Source: Paenibacillus sp. SC116
Lineage (GTDB): Bacteria; Bacillota; Bacilli; Paenibacillales; Paenibacillaceae
DNA: 64,000 nt
Direction: 5' to 3'
NCBI RefSeq assembly: GCF_024733555.1
Contig: NZ_JANIOF010000001.1
Location: 2,538,777-2,602,776, forward strand
Positions 51,360-61,306 of this stretch are shown piece after piece. Position 1 is the first letter of the stretch. Each line of letters opens with the position of its first letter. A program made the translations under genes and the position numbers. The notes under the pieces are model-generated. The model was not told the origin of the DNA and did not search any database. It worked only from the letters and a program-made list of their open reading frames with translations.

Positions 51360-52586
51360 ATGGATCACCTGGTTCTTGAAGTTGGACTAGCCATCATTCT
51401 CATTGCCCTAGCAGGTTTATTGGCTACCAAGATTCGCTTCTCCGTCATTCCTTTCTATATTTTAGTCGGTATGGCTGTAGGGCCTCATGCTCCACAACTC
51501 GGTGTGCTTGATTTTAGATTTATAGAAAGCGCAGAGACGATTCACTTTTTGGGTCGATTAGGTGTACTATTTTTACTTTTCTATTTAGGATTAGAATTCT
51601 CTGTCGGACGACTGATCAAGTCAGGGAAATCAATTGCGGTCGGCGGAACGATCTACATTGCTATTAACTTTACGCTCGGACTTGCGTTTGGCTTTCTTGC
51701 CGGGTTCCCATTTGCTGAGACAATGGTTCTGGCGGGAATCACGACGATATCATCCAGTGCAATCGTAGCGAAAGTACTTGTAGATTTGAAACGGACGGCC
51801 AACCCAGAAACAGAAATGATACTCGGTATCATTATGTATGAGGATATTTTCCTTGCGGTTTATCTCTCTGTCCTCTCTGGTCTTGTTCTAAGCGATGAAT
51901 CTTCCTTAGTGGGAGTATTGCTCTCTGCTTCTTATGCACTTGGATTTATGCTTCTATTCCTTGTTGCAGGCAGAAAAGCTGCGCCGCTGTTGAACAAATT
52001 ATTGGATATTAGATCTAACGAGCTATTTATCCTTCTCATTTTCGGATTATTGTTCTTTGTAGCTGGATTAGGGGAAACGATTCATGTAGCTGAGGCGATT
52101 GGTGCATTGCTGTTCGGTCTTGTACTGGCAGAAACAACGCATATGAAGCGTATTGAGCACATGATTCTACCGTTCCGTGATTTCTTCGGGGCATTGTTCT
52201 TCTTCAGCTTCGGTCTAACCATTGATCCTAGCTCATTAGGTGGAGCAGTAGGACTTACGCTTGGTGCAGTTGCACTTACGTTGTTCGGTAACTTCCTTGC
52301 AGGCATGCTCGCAGGAAAAAGTGCTGGATTGTCTAGAAAAGCTTCTGCTAATATCGGACTAACGATCGTGTCACGTGGTGAGTTTTCAATCATCGTTGCG
52401 AATATTGGTATTGCGGCTTCCTTAAGCCCTAAAATCCAACCATTTGCCGCCTTATATGTACTAATCTTGGCCGTTCTCGGACCGCTCCTAACGAAAGAAT
52501 CCAAATTAATCTATAAAGGATTAAATGCGATCTTCCGCTGGGAAAAACCAAAAGCAGCTAAAGAACGAAGTACATCCAAGAGTTAA
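51360..52586 (+). CDS. khtU: K+/H+ antiporter KhtU (CPA2 family)
   Basis: Membrane antiporter of 408 residues with about 12-13 helices, exporting K+ in exchange for protons. CPA2 features include FLGRLGVLFLLFYLGLEFS, AGITTISSSAIVAKVL, IIMYEDIFLAVYLSVLSGL and SRGEFSIIVANIG. The ribosome site sits in the end of khtT, giving tight coupling, as in B. subtilis khtSTU. It probably protects against alkaline, methylglyoxal or K+ excess stress. Ends at a strong terminator. Confidence 0.94.
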   Translation: MDHLVLEVGLAIILIALAGLLATKIRFSVIPFYILVGMAVGPHAPQLGVLDFRFIESAETIHFLGRLGVLFLLFYLGLEFSVGRLIKSGKSIAVGGTIYIAINFTLGLAFGFLAGFPFAETMVLAGITTISSSAIVAKVLVDLKRTANPETEMILGIIMYEDIFLAVYLSVLSGLVLSDESSLVGVLLSASYALGFMLLFLVAGRKAAPLLNKLLDIRSNELFILLIFGLLFFVAGLGETIHVAEAIGALLFGLVLAETTHMKRIEHMILPFRDFFGALFFFSFGLTIDPSSLGGAVGLTLGAVALTLFGNFLAGMLAGKSAGLSRKASANIGLTIVSRGEFSIIVANIGIAASLSPKIQPFAALYVLILAVLGPLLTKESKLIYKGLNAIFRWEKPKAAKERSTSKS

Positions 52587-52608
52587 TACAGTACTATAGG
52601 ATAGACAG

Positions 52609-52656
52609 AGGGTGTCCCAAGGGCCATGTTAAATGACTTTTGGGACACCCCCTTTT
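52609..52656. terminator. Bidirectional terminator
   Basis: GGGTGTCCCA ... TGGGACACCC followed by CCTTTT, between khtU and the converging stalk-domain gene. Confidence 0.93.
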
Positions 52657-52670
52657 CGTTTTTGCTGTGG

Positions 52671-54584
52671 TTATTGATACATGCCTGTTACTTTTCCATT
52701 TGTAAAGGTAATAATGCTAAGGCTTGAACCACTTCCATATCCCCAAGATTCTACCGTAAGGTTGCCGCTTGTAATATAGGAGGTATGTTTTGGTTTTCCC
52801 CAAGACATGAGTACCTGCTCCTTGGTCATCCCTGTAGCTACTCTTTCTTTCTTAATTTTTTCCCATATCGATTTAGACCATTTATAACGTTTATATGGAT
52901 CATAGTTCAATAGTTGAGTTTGATCGCTGAACAACCACGTTACTTCGCTAGCACTCATTGGATAACTCGTAAGCGTTTTGCCATTAGCATGCTTGAACAC
53001 GACCGTATAGAACGTGTCCTTTGGAACGATGTCCGTCACGGTTAGTTTATTAAAACGCTCCCAACCTTGGAAATGATTAATCCAATAGCTCTTACCAATA
53101 TATTTGGCCAAATCACCTTGTTTAGCTCGCTTTTGGACCTTAGCCGTTTCATCAGATTGAACGATCATTTTCGCGGAGCCAAATTTTATAATAGCCTGCT
53201 TTAATTGATTGTCCCATGAAATAGTCGCCTGCAAAATATGCTTCAGCAGCTCTGCAGGGAAAACCGTTGTACCACCAGCCGTTTGCACAACGCCTTTCAT
53301 GGTGTATGCCTTACCATCAACTGTTGCAATTTTACTACCCGATTGCAGCTTGATTTTTTTGGAACCTAGTTGAATATGATGTTCCTTCGTACTAGGAACG
53401 GAAGTTACTTTACCTCCAATAGTTTGGAACACGGATTTTAGTGGAAGGTAGACAACACCGTCTTTTTGGATCGCTTTTTGCAGCGGCTCATCTAGACTCA
53501 CTGAAATTTTCGCTTGGCTGCTCAACCCATTTGCCGTTATTTTTACACCTGTTTCGCCAACAGCACGAGCTTTAAATTTATTGTCAGGAATCCTCTCGAT
53601 CAGCTGTGGTTGATCGATAACAAGTTCATCATTCTTTGGATATCGCTTATGTGTATAACCATTCGTATATTGTTCTTCTACTGCAATTAAAAATTGATCA
53701 CCTACATTGGGTGTCGGTCTTGTAACGATCAGCTTAATACTTTTCATTTCAGGTACTTTCATTTTCTGTATGCCCTCTTCACTAAAAACATTCCAAGAGC
53801 CATCTTTTTGCTGGAAGTAAATACGATTGTCTGAATCGGAACTAGACATCTTCACGATATCTTTGAGATCATGAATTTGCTTCATTTCAAATTTATTCGT
53901 ACGATCTGATACCCAGACCGTGCCGTCTTTTTTCGTAATTAACAGTTGTTGGGGCTCATACCATTGTACGTTGACTGCATCCGTCGTGACGGTTAACGGT
54001 TCTTTTTGAAAAGGAGCATAATGCGTGACAGTTCCCTCTTTATCCACCACTATAGTATCATATGTGTTGACATGTACGGATACCGCATTTGGTACATTTG
54101 CAATCAACTCAGGTCTGCCCGACCCCTGTTTCGTATAGATATCACCACTATGTGATAATGCAGCAAGCATACCATCACGTGCATCCAGCAGCCTAATGTT
54201 GGACAGCCCCGCAACTTCCTCGTCATGATTCCAGACCGTACCGTCTTTCTTGAGCCAATAGCCATACTTGCTCAGTTGGGCAACTTCCTTCATATATGGA
54301 AGCTCTTTTGACTTTCCAATATATTCCCAACTAACCACTTTCCCTCCAGCAGTTAACCCCCATCCCCCCATGTCTGTTTCTTCAATGGAGACGAGGTTAA
54401 ACTGATTCCGTCGTGCACCGTCAAAATCCTTTCTCCACAAAGCTCCATCATCCAACAAAAATGTGTCGCTATCAATGACAGATACAATCTTCGGTTTACT
54501 TGCTGGCGAACTTGCCGAAACGATTCCTGCCGTGCAGAGCGCCAATAGAAGCGCGACGACAGATAGACTAAGCAATCTCTTCAT
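52671..54584 (-). CDS. Secreted stalk-domain protein
   Basis: 637 residues after GGGGAG. Signal peptide at about 1-25 ending IVSAS. Residues 30-290 have repeating short segments of the form KDGTVW and SGDIYTK, like RCC1/beta-propeller blades. A bacterial Ig-like segment is near 295-365. The copper-amine-oxidase N-like (stalk) domain is at about 365-470 (KDGVVYLPLKSVFQTIGG, VFPAELLKHIL). The C terminus (about 590-637: ATGMTKEQVLMSWGKPK, FTNGKVTGMYQ) resembles the SmpA/OmlA fold. Such proteins are common on the Paenibacillus surface; the function is not known. Confidence 0.85.
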   Translation of the reverse strand: MKRLLSLSVVALLLALCTAGIVSASSPASKPKIVSVIDSDTFLLDDGALWRKDFDGARRNQFNLVSIEETDMGGWGLTAGGKVVSWEYIGKSKELPYMKEVAQLSKYGYWLKKDGTVWNHDEEVAGLSNIRLLDARDGMLAALSHSGDIYTKQGSGRPELIANVPNAVSVHVNTYDTIVVDKEGTVTHYAPFQKEPLTVTTDAVNVQWYEPQQLLITKKDGTVWVSDRTNKFEMKQIHDLKDIVKMSSSDSDNRIYFQQKDGSWNVFSEEGIQKMKVPEMKSIKLIVTRPTPNVGDQFLIAVEEQYTNGYTHKRYPKNDELVIDQPQLIERIPDNKFKARAVGETGVKITANGLSSQAKISVSLDEPLQKAIQKDGVVYLPLKSVFQTIGGKVTSVPSTKEHHIQLGSKKIKLQSGSKIATVDGKAYTMKGVVQTAGGTTVFPAELLKHILQATISWDNQLKQAIIKFGSAKMIVQSDETAKVQKRAKQGDLAKYIGKSYWINHFQGWERFNKLTVTDIVPKDTFYTVVFKHANGKTLTSYPMSASEVTWLFSDQTQLLNYDPYKRYKWSKSIWEKIKKERVATGMTKEQVLMSWGKPKHTSYITSGNLTVESWGYGSGSSLSIITFTNGKVTGMYQ

Positions 54585-54675
54585 TTACACATCTCCCCTA
54601 TTTGTATGTACATAGACAACTTCCAGATTATATCAGACGATGTCACATCAAAGTAGGATAATATTAGAAACAAAA

Positions 54676-54706
54676 GAAAGGAGAGGATAAATTCCCTCTC
54701 CTTTTT
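54676..54706. terminator. Terminator of rarD
   Basis: AAAGGAGAGG-ATAAATT-CCCTCTCCTTTTT; T-rich on both strands. It lies downstream of rarD and upstream of the stalk-protein promoter. Confidence 0.88.
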
Positions 54707-54756
54707 AAATGGATTTTCTTTTTTATTTGAAACACTATTGAAGAATGACTATGTGG

Positions 54757-55689
54757 CTACTTCTTATGAACAGCAAGCTGCGGTTCTTGCTTTCTTCGAA
54801 GCAACAGTTCTTTCGATCGAGAGTATGTAAATAAAAGAAGCGCTAACCAGATCATCATAAACGCTAACAATTGCGGAGTGCTAAATGGTTCATTGAATAG
54901 AAACAGCCCTAGTCCAAGCATAATTGTCGGTGCAATATACTGGAGGAACCCGACCAAAGTAAACGATATACGCTTCGTTCCCGCAGCGAACAACAACAAG
55001 GGAACAGCCGTTACTGCGCCAGCGCCGATTAGTAGAAATATCGTCGTTACATCTCTGTCCCAAAACGATGGTGAGCTTTCGAAACCGAACAAGAAGACAA
55101 GCGCAATCGGCACCATAATCAGCGTTTCAATCGTTAATCCTGCCCAAGCACTAATTGGGACTGTCTTTTTCATAAGACCATAAAAGCTGAAAGTGGCAGC
55201 AAGTATTAAAGCCGCCCATGGGAAGTATCCATAGTACAGCACGAGTCCCAGAACCCCTACTCCCGCGATAGCAACAGATAACCACTCCAGCTTCTTCAGT
55301 CGCTCTTTTAAGAAAATAGTAGCAAGAAAAATGTTAAAGAGCGGATTCATGTAATAGCCTAAACTCGCTTCAATAACCCGATCACTTTCCACCGCAAAAA
55401 TATAAACAAGCCAGTTTACACTAATCACGACAGCAGCAAGAATGATTCGAATGGCCATCTTTTTATCGGTAAACACTTGTTTGATTTCCTCGATGACTAT
55501 CTTCAACTTACCAAGCAGCAGAAGAACCACGATCATAAACAATAGCGACCAAATAATACGATGTGCTAACACTTCTCCTGCGGGAACGGAGCCGATTGCC
55601 TTCCAATAGATCGGAAGGACACCCCACAAGATATAAGATACTACAGCTGCCAGCACGCCTACAGCATACGGGTTATGTTTTGTTTCCAT
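54757..55689 (-). CDS. rarD: EamA-family transporter RarD
   Basis: Inner-membrane protein of 310 residues with ten helices in two EamA/DMT repeats. RarD-specific features: NPYAVGVLAAVVSYILWG and PIYWKAIGSVPAGEVLAHR at the N terminus, and FLQYIAPTIMLGLGLFLFNEPFS in the second repeat. Starts after TGGAGG. The family moves metabolites or drugs, substrate unknown (chloramphenicol sensitivity in the named E. coli homologue). Monocistronic. Confidence 0.93.
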   Translation of the reverse strand: METKHNPYAVGVLAAVVSYILWGVLPIYWKAIGSVPAGEVLAHRIIWSLLFMIVVLLLLGKLKIVIEEIKQVFTDKKMAIRIILAAVVISVNWLVYIFAVESDRVIEASLGYYMNPLFNIFLATIFLKERLKKLEWLSVAIAGVGVLGLVLYYGYFPWAALILAATFSFYGLMKKTVPISAWAGLTIETLIMVPIALVFLFGFESSPSFWDRDVTTIFLLIGAGAVTAVPLLLFAAGTKRISFTLVGFLQYIAPTIMLGLGLFLFNEPFSTPQLLAFMMIWLALLLFTYSRSKELLLRRKQEPQLAVHKK

Positions 55690-55796
55690 GCCACGCCTCC
55701 ACTCTATCCAATTCTTTATCTAATTTTGTATATTACTATATCAAAATTTATATATAAAATGGTGGAGAAATTATATTTTTATACCAACTAAATAGG

Positions 55797-55830
55797 AAAA
55801 GACCTGCCGGCATAGACGCTAGCGGGTCTT
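55797..55830 (-). terminator. Terminator at the end of the biosynthetic operon
   Basis: AAGACC(C)GC ... GC(A)GGTCTT, followed by TTCC on the minus strand. It closes the transcript ending with the MFS gene. Confidence 0.75.
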
Positions 55831-55852
55831 CTCTGTTTATGAAGCATACAAC

Positions 55853-57163
55853 TTACATACTGTGATTCGAAACATCATGATTGACATCTAGCTCGCGGAT
55901 TGACTTGATTCTAGACGTAATTACCGCGATGATAACCACGAATATGCCAGAAATAATAAATAGCAAGCCGATTCCTCGGCCAGGACCGGTACCAATATAT
56001 TGGCCTACCGTTGAAGCGAGCAATCCTCCTTCTTGCAATAATGGGTTAAACACACGGTCAGCCAGTAAACCAGCTAGGCTGTACGCGATGACAAAACCAA
56101 GCTGTGAGAGGATACCAATAATGCCCCATACCCTGCCTTGCTTCTCATTATCGATATTTCTCCGCACAAGCACATCTGCACTCGTATTAATAAAGGGCAA
56201 TGCCGATAAAAACACGAATCCCGCCGCGATCAAAAAGTAAATATTCGTGGTTACACCGTGCAAAGAGAAGGCAACACCAGCAACAACCAACCCTATGACC
56301 AACATCGGTACGTACTGTTTTGTTACTTTGAATAGACCAATTACGATGCTGCCAAGCAGCATTCCGATGGCACTTACTGATAGGAATGTACCAAGCGTCT
56401 GCGCATCGGCAAAGGAAAGAATCATTGGTCCAATCAACGTCTGCAGGAAGCCAAGATAAAACGTAATAATCGATACGATGACTACTAGTAGTAGTACACC
56501 TTTATTAGAAGTTACTTCATGCCAGCCATCTGCTAGCTCTTGCATAAAGGATTGAGATGCAGATTGTTTGGAAGCAACCTGCATCCCTCGCTTAACGACT
56601 ATTACCGCGATGACTGCAACGAGGAAAGTAGCAATATTAATAACGAGAACGGTACTAATCGTCGTAATGCTTAATAAGAAACCTGCAAGAATCGGAGAAA
56701 ATAAAAATTTTGCCGATTCGGCCAGCTGCAGCAATCCGCTTCCCTTCGAATATTCCTCCTCCGTAAGCAAATCGGTGGCAGATGCCTTGTAGGCTGGGCT
56801 CTGTAGTGCTGTAAATATAGCACTTACCGTAACGCCAACATAGATACTCCAAAGTGCAATGTTGCCGTTTAAGATCAGCATTAGCAAGATGAAGACGAGT
56901 CCTGCCGCTGCGCCTAAATCTCCGATAATCATCATCAAGCGTCGATCAAACCGATCCGCCAGCACACCACCGATTGGCCGTAACAAGATATTAGGCAGGA
57001 ACGAGCATAAGGAAACAATTGCGACGCTGGTTGCCGTATTTGTCTGTTCAAATGCATATACGCCCAGAGAAAAAGCAGTCAAACCAGCACCTATGGAAGC
57101 AATTAGCTGACCCATCCATACGATAAGAAATTTATTGAATGACTTGTTCTGTACGCTTTCCAT
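55853..57163 (-). CDS. MFS transporter (MFS_3/Mef-like)
   Basis: Membrane transporter of 436 residues with about 12 helices. N-terminal FNKFLIVWMGQLIASIGAGLTAFSLGVY and motif A GGVLADRFDRRLMM are typical of macrolide-efflux-like MFS_3 proteins. It begins after AAAGGGG, 40 bases from the ABC ATPase stop. As last gene of the biosynthetic operon it is the likely self-resistance or product-export pump; substrate inferred from context only. Confidence 0.9.
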   Translation of the reverse strand: MESVQNKSFNKFLIVWMGQLIASIGAGLTAFSLGVYAFEQTNTATSVAIVSLCSFLPNILLRPIGGVLADRFDRRLMMIIGDLGAAAGLVFILLMLILNGNIALWSIYVGVTVSAIFTALQSPAYKASATDLLTEEEYSKGSGLLQLAESAKFLFSPILAGFLLSITTISTVLVINIATFLVAVIAVIVVKRGMQVASKQSASQSFMQELADGWHEVTSNKGVLLLVVIVSIITFYLGFLQTLIGPMILSFADAQTLGTFLSVSAIGMLLGSIVIGLFKVTKQYVPMLVIGLVVAGVAFSLHGVTTNIYFLIAAGFVFLSALPFINTSADVLVRRNIDNEKQGRVWGIIGILSQLGFVIAYSLAGLLADRVFNPLLQEGGLLASTVGQYIGTGPGRGIGLLFIISGIFVVIIAVITSRIKSIRELDVNHDVSNHSM

Positions 57164-57203
57164 ATGTAGCCCCTTTCGTCGATCCGACCTTTGAATGACA
57201 CAT

Positions 57204-57971
57204 TTAGAAGCCCATCTCCATTAGCCAGTGCGCTAATTTATTTTCTCTCGCTTTGATATCCTCCCCCGTTCTTGAATACTTGCCAAGACGCTGTTCTGCT
57301 ACGATATTTCCATCCAGCATGAACAGAATGCGCTCACTTTTCGCTGCTACCTTCACATCATGCGTAACAAGAAGGATCGTCGTTCCTTCGTCGTTGATAT
57401 CCGCTAAAATATCCATAATTTCCGACGCTGACTTGGAATTCAATGCCCCAGTCGGTTCATCGCCGAATACAATTTCCGGCTTATTGATAAGCGCTCTACA
57501 AATGGCGACGCGCTGCAGCTGACCGCCAGATGCTTGCGTAATATCGTTGTTAGCCAGTTCGGCAATTCCTGTGCGCTTCATGAGTTGCCGCGCTCGTTCA
57601 TTAACTTGCGCGCGGCTGGTGCTATTGTTCATGTAAGCAGAGAGCACGATATTGTCGATAATATTCAAGTTCTTTAACAAGTGAATATGTTGAAAAATAA
57701 AGCCCATTTTCTCCAGTCTTACATCTGCCAGCTCTTGTTCTGTAAGTGCCGAGATTTCTTGCCCATTCAGCACCACACTGCCTGATGTCATGCGATCCAT
57801 ACCACTGATGTTATACAGTAAAGTGGATTTTCCTGAACCAGATGGGCCCATTACACTGACAAACTCACCCTTTTCAATCGTCAGATTTACATTTTTAAGA
57901 ATATGATTCTCTTGGTTATTACTGACCACAAATGTTTTACTTAATTCCTTCGACTCCAACAGAATACTCAT
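57204..57971 (-). CDS. ABC transporter ATP-binding protein (LolD/MacB type)
   Basis: ATPase of 255 residues. Walker A in MGPSGSGKSTLLYNISGMD, Q-loop FIFQHIHLL, signature ASGGQLQRVAICRAL, Walker B EIVFGDEPTGALNSKS and switch His in LLVTHDVK. This is the LolD/MacB/BceA class, which pairs with FtsX-type permeases. The start follows AAGGAGGAAG, 11 bases from the permease stop. A C-terminal extension (DIKARENKLAHWLMEMGF) is unusual in length for the class. Confidence 0.95.
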   Translation of the reverse strand: MSILLESKELSKTFVVSNNQENHILKNVNLTIEKGEFVSVMGPSGSGKSTLLYNISGMDRMTSGSVVLNGQEISALTEQELADVRLEKMGFIFQHIHLLKNLNIIDNIVLSAYMNNSTSRAQVNERARQLMKRTGIAELANNDITQASGGQLQRVAICRALINKPEIVFGDEPTGALNSKSASEIMDILADINDEGTTILLVTHDVKVAAKSERILFMLDGNIVAEQRLGKYSRTGEDIKARENKLAHWLMEMGF

Positions 57972-57982
57972 CGTCTTCCTCC

Positions 57983-60322
57983 TTATTCGGCAATCAGCGA
58001 AGCTACGCTGGATTTCTTAATGGACAAAATGCTCAATAACGTTGTAATCGTAACAACGAGGATAAGAATGAGCGGGCTAAGCAAGTATGCTTTAACAGGA
58101 TCAACGATGAACTCGATCTGAGACGCGCCGAAAGAGGACATCAACGTGCTGACCAACATTGGGCCTACCGTATTGGATATGATCGTGCCAAGTAAAATAC
58201 CGATTATCAATACAGACAACGACATCGTCACGTATTTCACCCGAACTTCTTTCAATCCAAACCCAACGCTTCTCATAATAGCGATTTGCGCATTATCTTT
58301 GGCAATGACCATTTTAATAAATAACGAAGTAATAAGAATCGATACCAGCACCGCGATCAGCGTTGCGACCACCGTAATAAGCCTGATCTGCTCGATCGTC
58401 GTACCTAGCGTTTGGTCGATGTAACCTTTTAGATCCGTTACTTTTGCCGGATAGAATGCTTTCTCATACTCCGCCATCTTCTGCTGCATGAGCTCAGGTG
58501 ATTTTAAGTCGAGACTGACGACATACCACAGTACATTATCTTTATTAAATGGCAGCAGTGCTTTTGCCGTCTTTCCGCCATTCGTTACATCCTGATAAAT
58601 ACCGCTGACGACCATCTTTTTCTCTTGACCATCTACGATAAAACGAAGTTCATCGCCAACATTTTTCCCCAGCCCGCTGCTGTTCGCATAGGAAAGAGCA
58701 ATCTCATTTTCCTTGGTTGGCGCATTTCCTTTTACATAATCAAGTGGGAAGATCGAAAAGTCACCTGTTTCTACACTAATATTCTCCTCGACTCCCTCAC
58801 TATTGATCAGTTTGAACTGACTTGTAACGAGTGGAGAGAAGCGTGAAACATCTTTATCGTTCTGGATGACTTCCAGCATATTTGAGTACCTTGCTATCAT
58901 GTCATCGGACTGCCTCAAATCGATACGAATGTCACTTTGGCCAATTCCCATATATGAGGTAAAGCTTGGTGACTGAATCGTATTTAAGAAGTTGATCGGT
59001 ACGATAATCATAAAGGAGCTGACTAAAAAGACTACGAGCAGCAAGCGGAACATCTTAAACCGCTGTAACACATCTTTTATACCAAGGAAGATGGGAACTG
59101 CAAGTAGCTTGCTCTTGTGCAAAGAAGGGGAGAATCGATGCATTTTCGCATCACCGATACTGCCTGAACGCAGCGCTTCAACCGTCGAAATTTTATTGAA
59201 CCTGCGCAGTACCAATCTACAGAAGAAGACAACCATGAAGAAGATAACCGCAACGGCTGCAATAGAAATCGCATAGTCTACAATGCCTTTAGGCGCAGAC
59301 CCGATGTACAGCAAAATATTTGCCGTGAAAAATTGGTTAAGGAATAAAGATGTGACATAACCAGCAACGGCTGCGATCGCAGCCAAGACTACATACTTCG
59401 TTAAATATATTTTTTTAATATATCGTGAGCTAATTCCTATTGCCTTCAATACACCAATTTCTCGATAATCCTCTTCAATCGTCGCAAGCAGCGTAAATCG
59501 AATACAGAGAATAGCGATAATATTAAGCAATATACTCACAAATATAATGACTGCCGCTACTGCGCCATCTGTTAGTGCATTTAAGGTTTTGAATAAGGTT
59601 AGATCAATGGCGGGGCCTTTCTTCGGCAAATTGGAAGCCTGATAAGCTTGGGAGAATTCATTGAGTGTACTAAAATCGTGGAGTTGGAATTCAATTAGGT
59701 ATTCGAGTTCACCATAGTTTTGTTTGACGAAGTCGTAATCAGATGGATGGATGACGAAGCGTTTGGAGTGGATAATCGATGGGTTCATCTGCACATCTCT
59801 TACAAAATCAACAACCGTAAATACCTTTTCAAACGGTGGAGCCGATATTTTTACTTGATCACCAATCTTCATATCATTTTGCTGCTTATAATAGATCGGT
59901 ACGGCAATTTCGCCTTCTGATACTTGAATCACTTTACTTTCTAGATTGAGCAGTAAGTCAAAGGATTTGTTTTGCATAACGACACTAATATCCATGACAC
60001 TGTTCTTCTCAGATTCGCCTTTGTTTCCTAAAAACAAGTTGGAACCGTCAATATTGATCATCTCTACCGTTTGTTGTTCTTTCACCTGCTTGTTCGTGGA
60101 TGACCACTTATCAATAGCTGATTGATCAATCTCACCCGCATGCATTTGTACAAAGTGCGGTGCCTTAGACTGGGAAAATAGGTGGGTCAATGAATTCGAT
60201 AACTCAACGATCATATTGGAACCTGCGGATACGAGTACAGCAGACAGCCATATGAACAAAAACAATACGATCGTGATACTCTTTTTCCTAGCGAAATCTT
60301 TCTTCAGCATTTTCAATAACAT
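57983..60322 (-). CDS. FtsX-type ABC permease
   Basis: Membrane permease of 779 residues with N-terminal TM (about 15-37), a large extracellular domain (about 40-235), three helices (240-370), a second TM (about 415-440), a second extracellular part, and three C-terminal helices (about 640-770). The FtsX family core is visible as AILCIRFTLLATIEEDYREIGVLKAIG and as AIMRSVGFGLKEVRVKY. The layout is that of MacB/BceB-type exporters and peptide-resistance pumps. ATG at 60322 has GGAG 8 bases upstream; the open frame continues to 60346. Confidence 0.92.
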   Translation of the reverse strand: MLLKMLKKDFARKKSITIVLFLFIWLSAVLVSAGSNMIVELSNSLTHLFSQSKAPHFVQMHAGEIDQSAIDKWSSTNKQVKEQQTVEMINIDGSNLFLGNKGESEKNSVMDISVVMQNKSFDLLLNLESKVIQVSEGEIAVPIYYKQQNDMKIGDQVKISAPPFEKVFTVVDFVRDVQMNPSIIHSKRFVIHPSDYDFVKQNYGELEYLIEFQLHDFSTLNEFSQAYQASNLPKKGPAIDLTLFKTLNALTDGAVAAVIIFVSILLNIIAILCIRFTLLATIEEDYREIGVLKAIGISSRYIKKIYLTKYVVLAAIAAVAGYVTSLFLNQFFTANILLYIGSAPKGIVDYAISIAAVAVIFFMVVFFCRLVLRRFNKISTVEALRSGSIGDAKMHRFSPSLHKSKLLAVPIFLGIKDVLQRFKMFRLLLVVFLVSSFMIIVPINFLNTIQSPSFTSYMGIGQSDIRIDLRQSDDMIARYSNMLEVIQNDKDVSRFSPLVTSQFKLINSEGVEENISVETGDFSIFPLDYVKGNAPTKENEIALSYANSSGLGKNVGDELRFIVDGQEKKMVVSGIYQDVTNGGKTAKALLPFNKDNVLWYVVSLDLKSPELMQQKMAEYEKAFYPAKVTDLKGYIDQTLGTTIEQIRLITVVATLIAVLVSILITSLFIKMVIAKDNAQIAIMRSVGFGLKEVRVKYVTMSLSVLIIGILLGTIISNTVGPMLVSTLMSSFGASQIEFIVDPVKAYLLSPLILILVVTITTLLSILSIKKSSVASLIAE

Positions 60323-60358
60323 CTTTTCTACTCCAACCCCTTTCATTTCAAAAACGTA

Positions 60359-61102
60359 TTAATCCTCCCTGAAAACGATTTGCTCCATATGATGGGCGAC
60401 TACATCCGCATTAGCTGATATAAACATATGTGAACCATTTTCAATCGGGATTACCTGTAATTCATTATCAAGATAACTCAGCCATGAAGTAATGGAGTCC
60501 ACTGGAACAATGCTGTCATTCTCCCCCCAGAAATAGTAGGTAGGTATGCGGATTGGCTGTATTTCAAGCGTAGAAGCAGTCTCTAACACCCCATAATCAG
60601 CACGAATCGTAGGCAAAAAGTACTCCAAAATGTTTCTCTCGTGTATAAGCTCTTCAGGTACTCCACCATAAGAGATGAGGTGTTCAATCAGCTTATCATT
60701 CGTTAAGCTCGTATATTTGTTCATTTCATAATCATTAGGAGGATTGCAAGCAGATAGAATTAACTTCATTTGATCCAGATCATAATCCCTAGTGTTATGT
60801 AATTTCTGCGCTAGCAAGTATGCAATGATTCCACCCATGCTATGCCCAAACAGGATTGCATGCGGCTTAATAATGGTAATCAATTGTTCAAAATACAAAT
60901 CTAATAAAGTATGTATATCCGCTATCGGCGCATTGGTATCTCCTCCATGTCCTGGTGGATTCACTGCCCACACTTCAACATCATCATGCAGTGCATTCGC
61001 AAATTCTTTATAAGCGTACGCATTCCCCCCCAAGTAAGGAAAACAAATTACTTGTTTCTTGCCATTTCCCGGTTTGATTAGCTGAAATAGGTTGCTTTTC
61101 AT
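60359..61102 (-). CDS. Type II thioesterase
   Basis: Alpha/beta hydrolase of 247 residues that edits carrier-protein-bound acyl groups in NRPS/PKS synthesis. Signs: ICFPYLGGNAYAYKEF, VNPPGHGG, nucleophile in LFGHSMGGIIAYLLA (Ser88), Asp in GENDSIVPVDS and His in NGSHMFI. ATG at 61102 follows AAGGAGGG; an upstream ATG at 61123 overlaps that site. It lies between the CPBP-like gene (204 bp upstream, with a GC-rich hairpin AATCCCTC/GAGGGATT at about 61197-61235) and the exporter genes. Confidence 0.94.
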   Translation of the reverse strand: MKSNLFQLIKPGNGKKQVICFPYLGGNAYAYKEFANALHDDVEVWAVNPPGHGGDTNAPIADIHTLLDLYFEQLITIIKPHAILFGHSMGGIIAYLLAQKLHNTRDYDLDQMKLILSACNPPNDYEMNKYTSLTNDKLIEHLISYGGVPEELIHERNILEYFLPTIRADYGVLETASTLEIQPIRIPTYYFWGENDSIVPVDSITSWLSYLDNELQVIPIENGSHMFISANADVVAHHMEQIVFRED

Positions 61103-61306
61103 ATGACCCTCCTTAACCTCCATAACCCTTCAAGGTTATTTGAAAATGATCAGTATCGTTCACCTTCCCAAACGGCCAACTGCAAGATCATGCAGAATCC
61201 CTCCAAGCAGCTTTAACATCCTGTTCAGAGGGATTAAGCATTTATGTGTATTCTACATAACGAATAAATATCCTTTTTCTTCTAACTTGTGCAAAGGTTG
61301 CTGAGC

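Noticed and set aside
33352-61102. The two type II thioesterases as a recent duplication
   Set aside because: Their sequences differ over most of the length outside the catalytic motifs and their contexts are unrelated.
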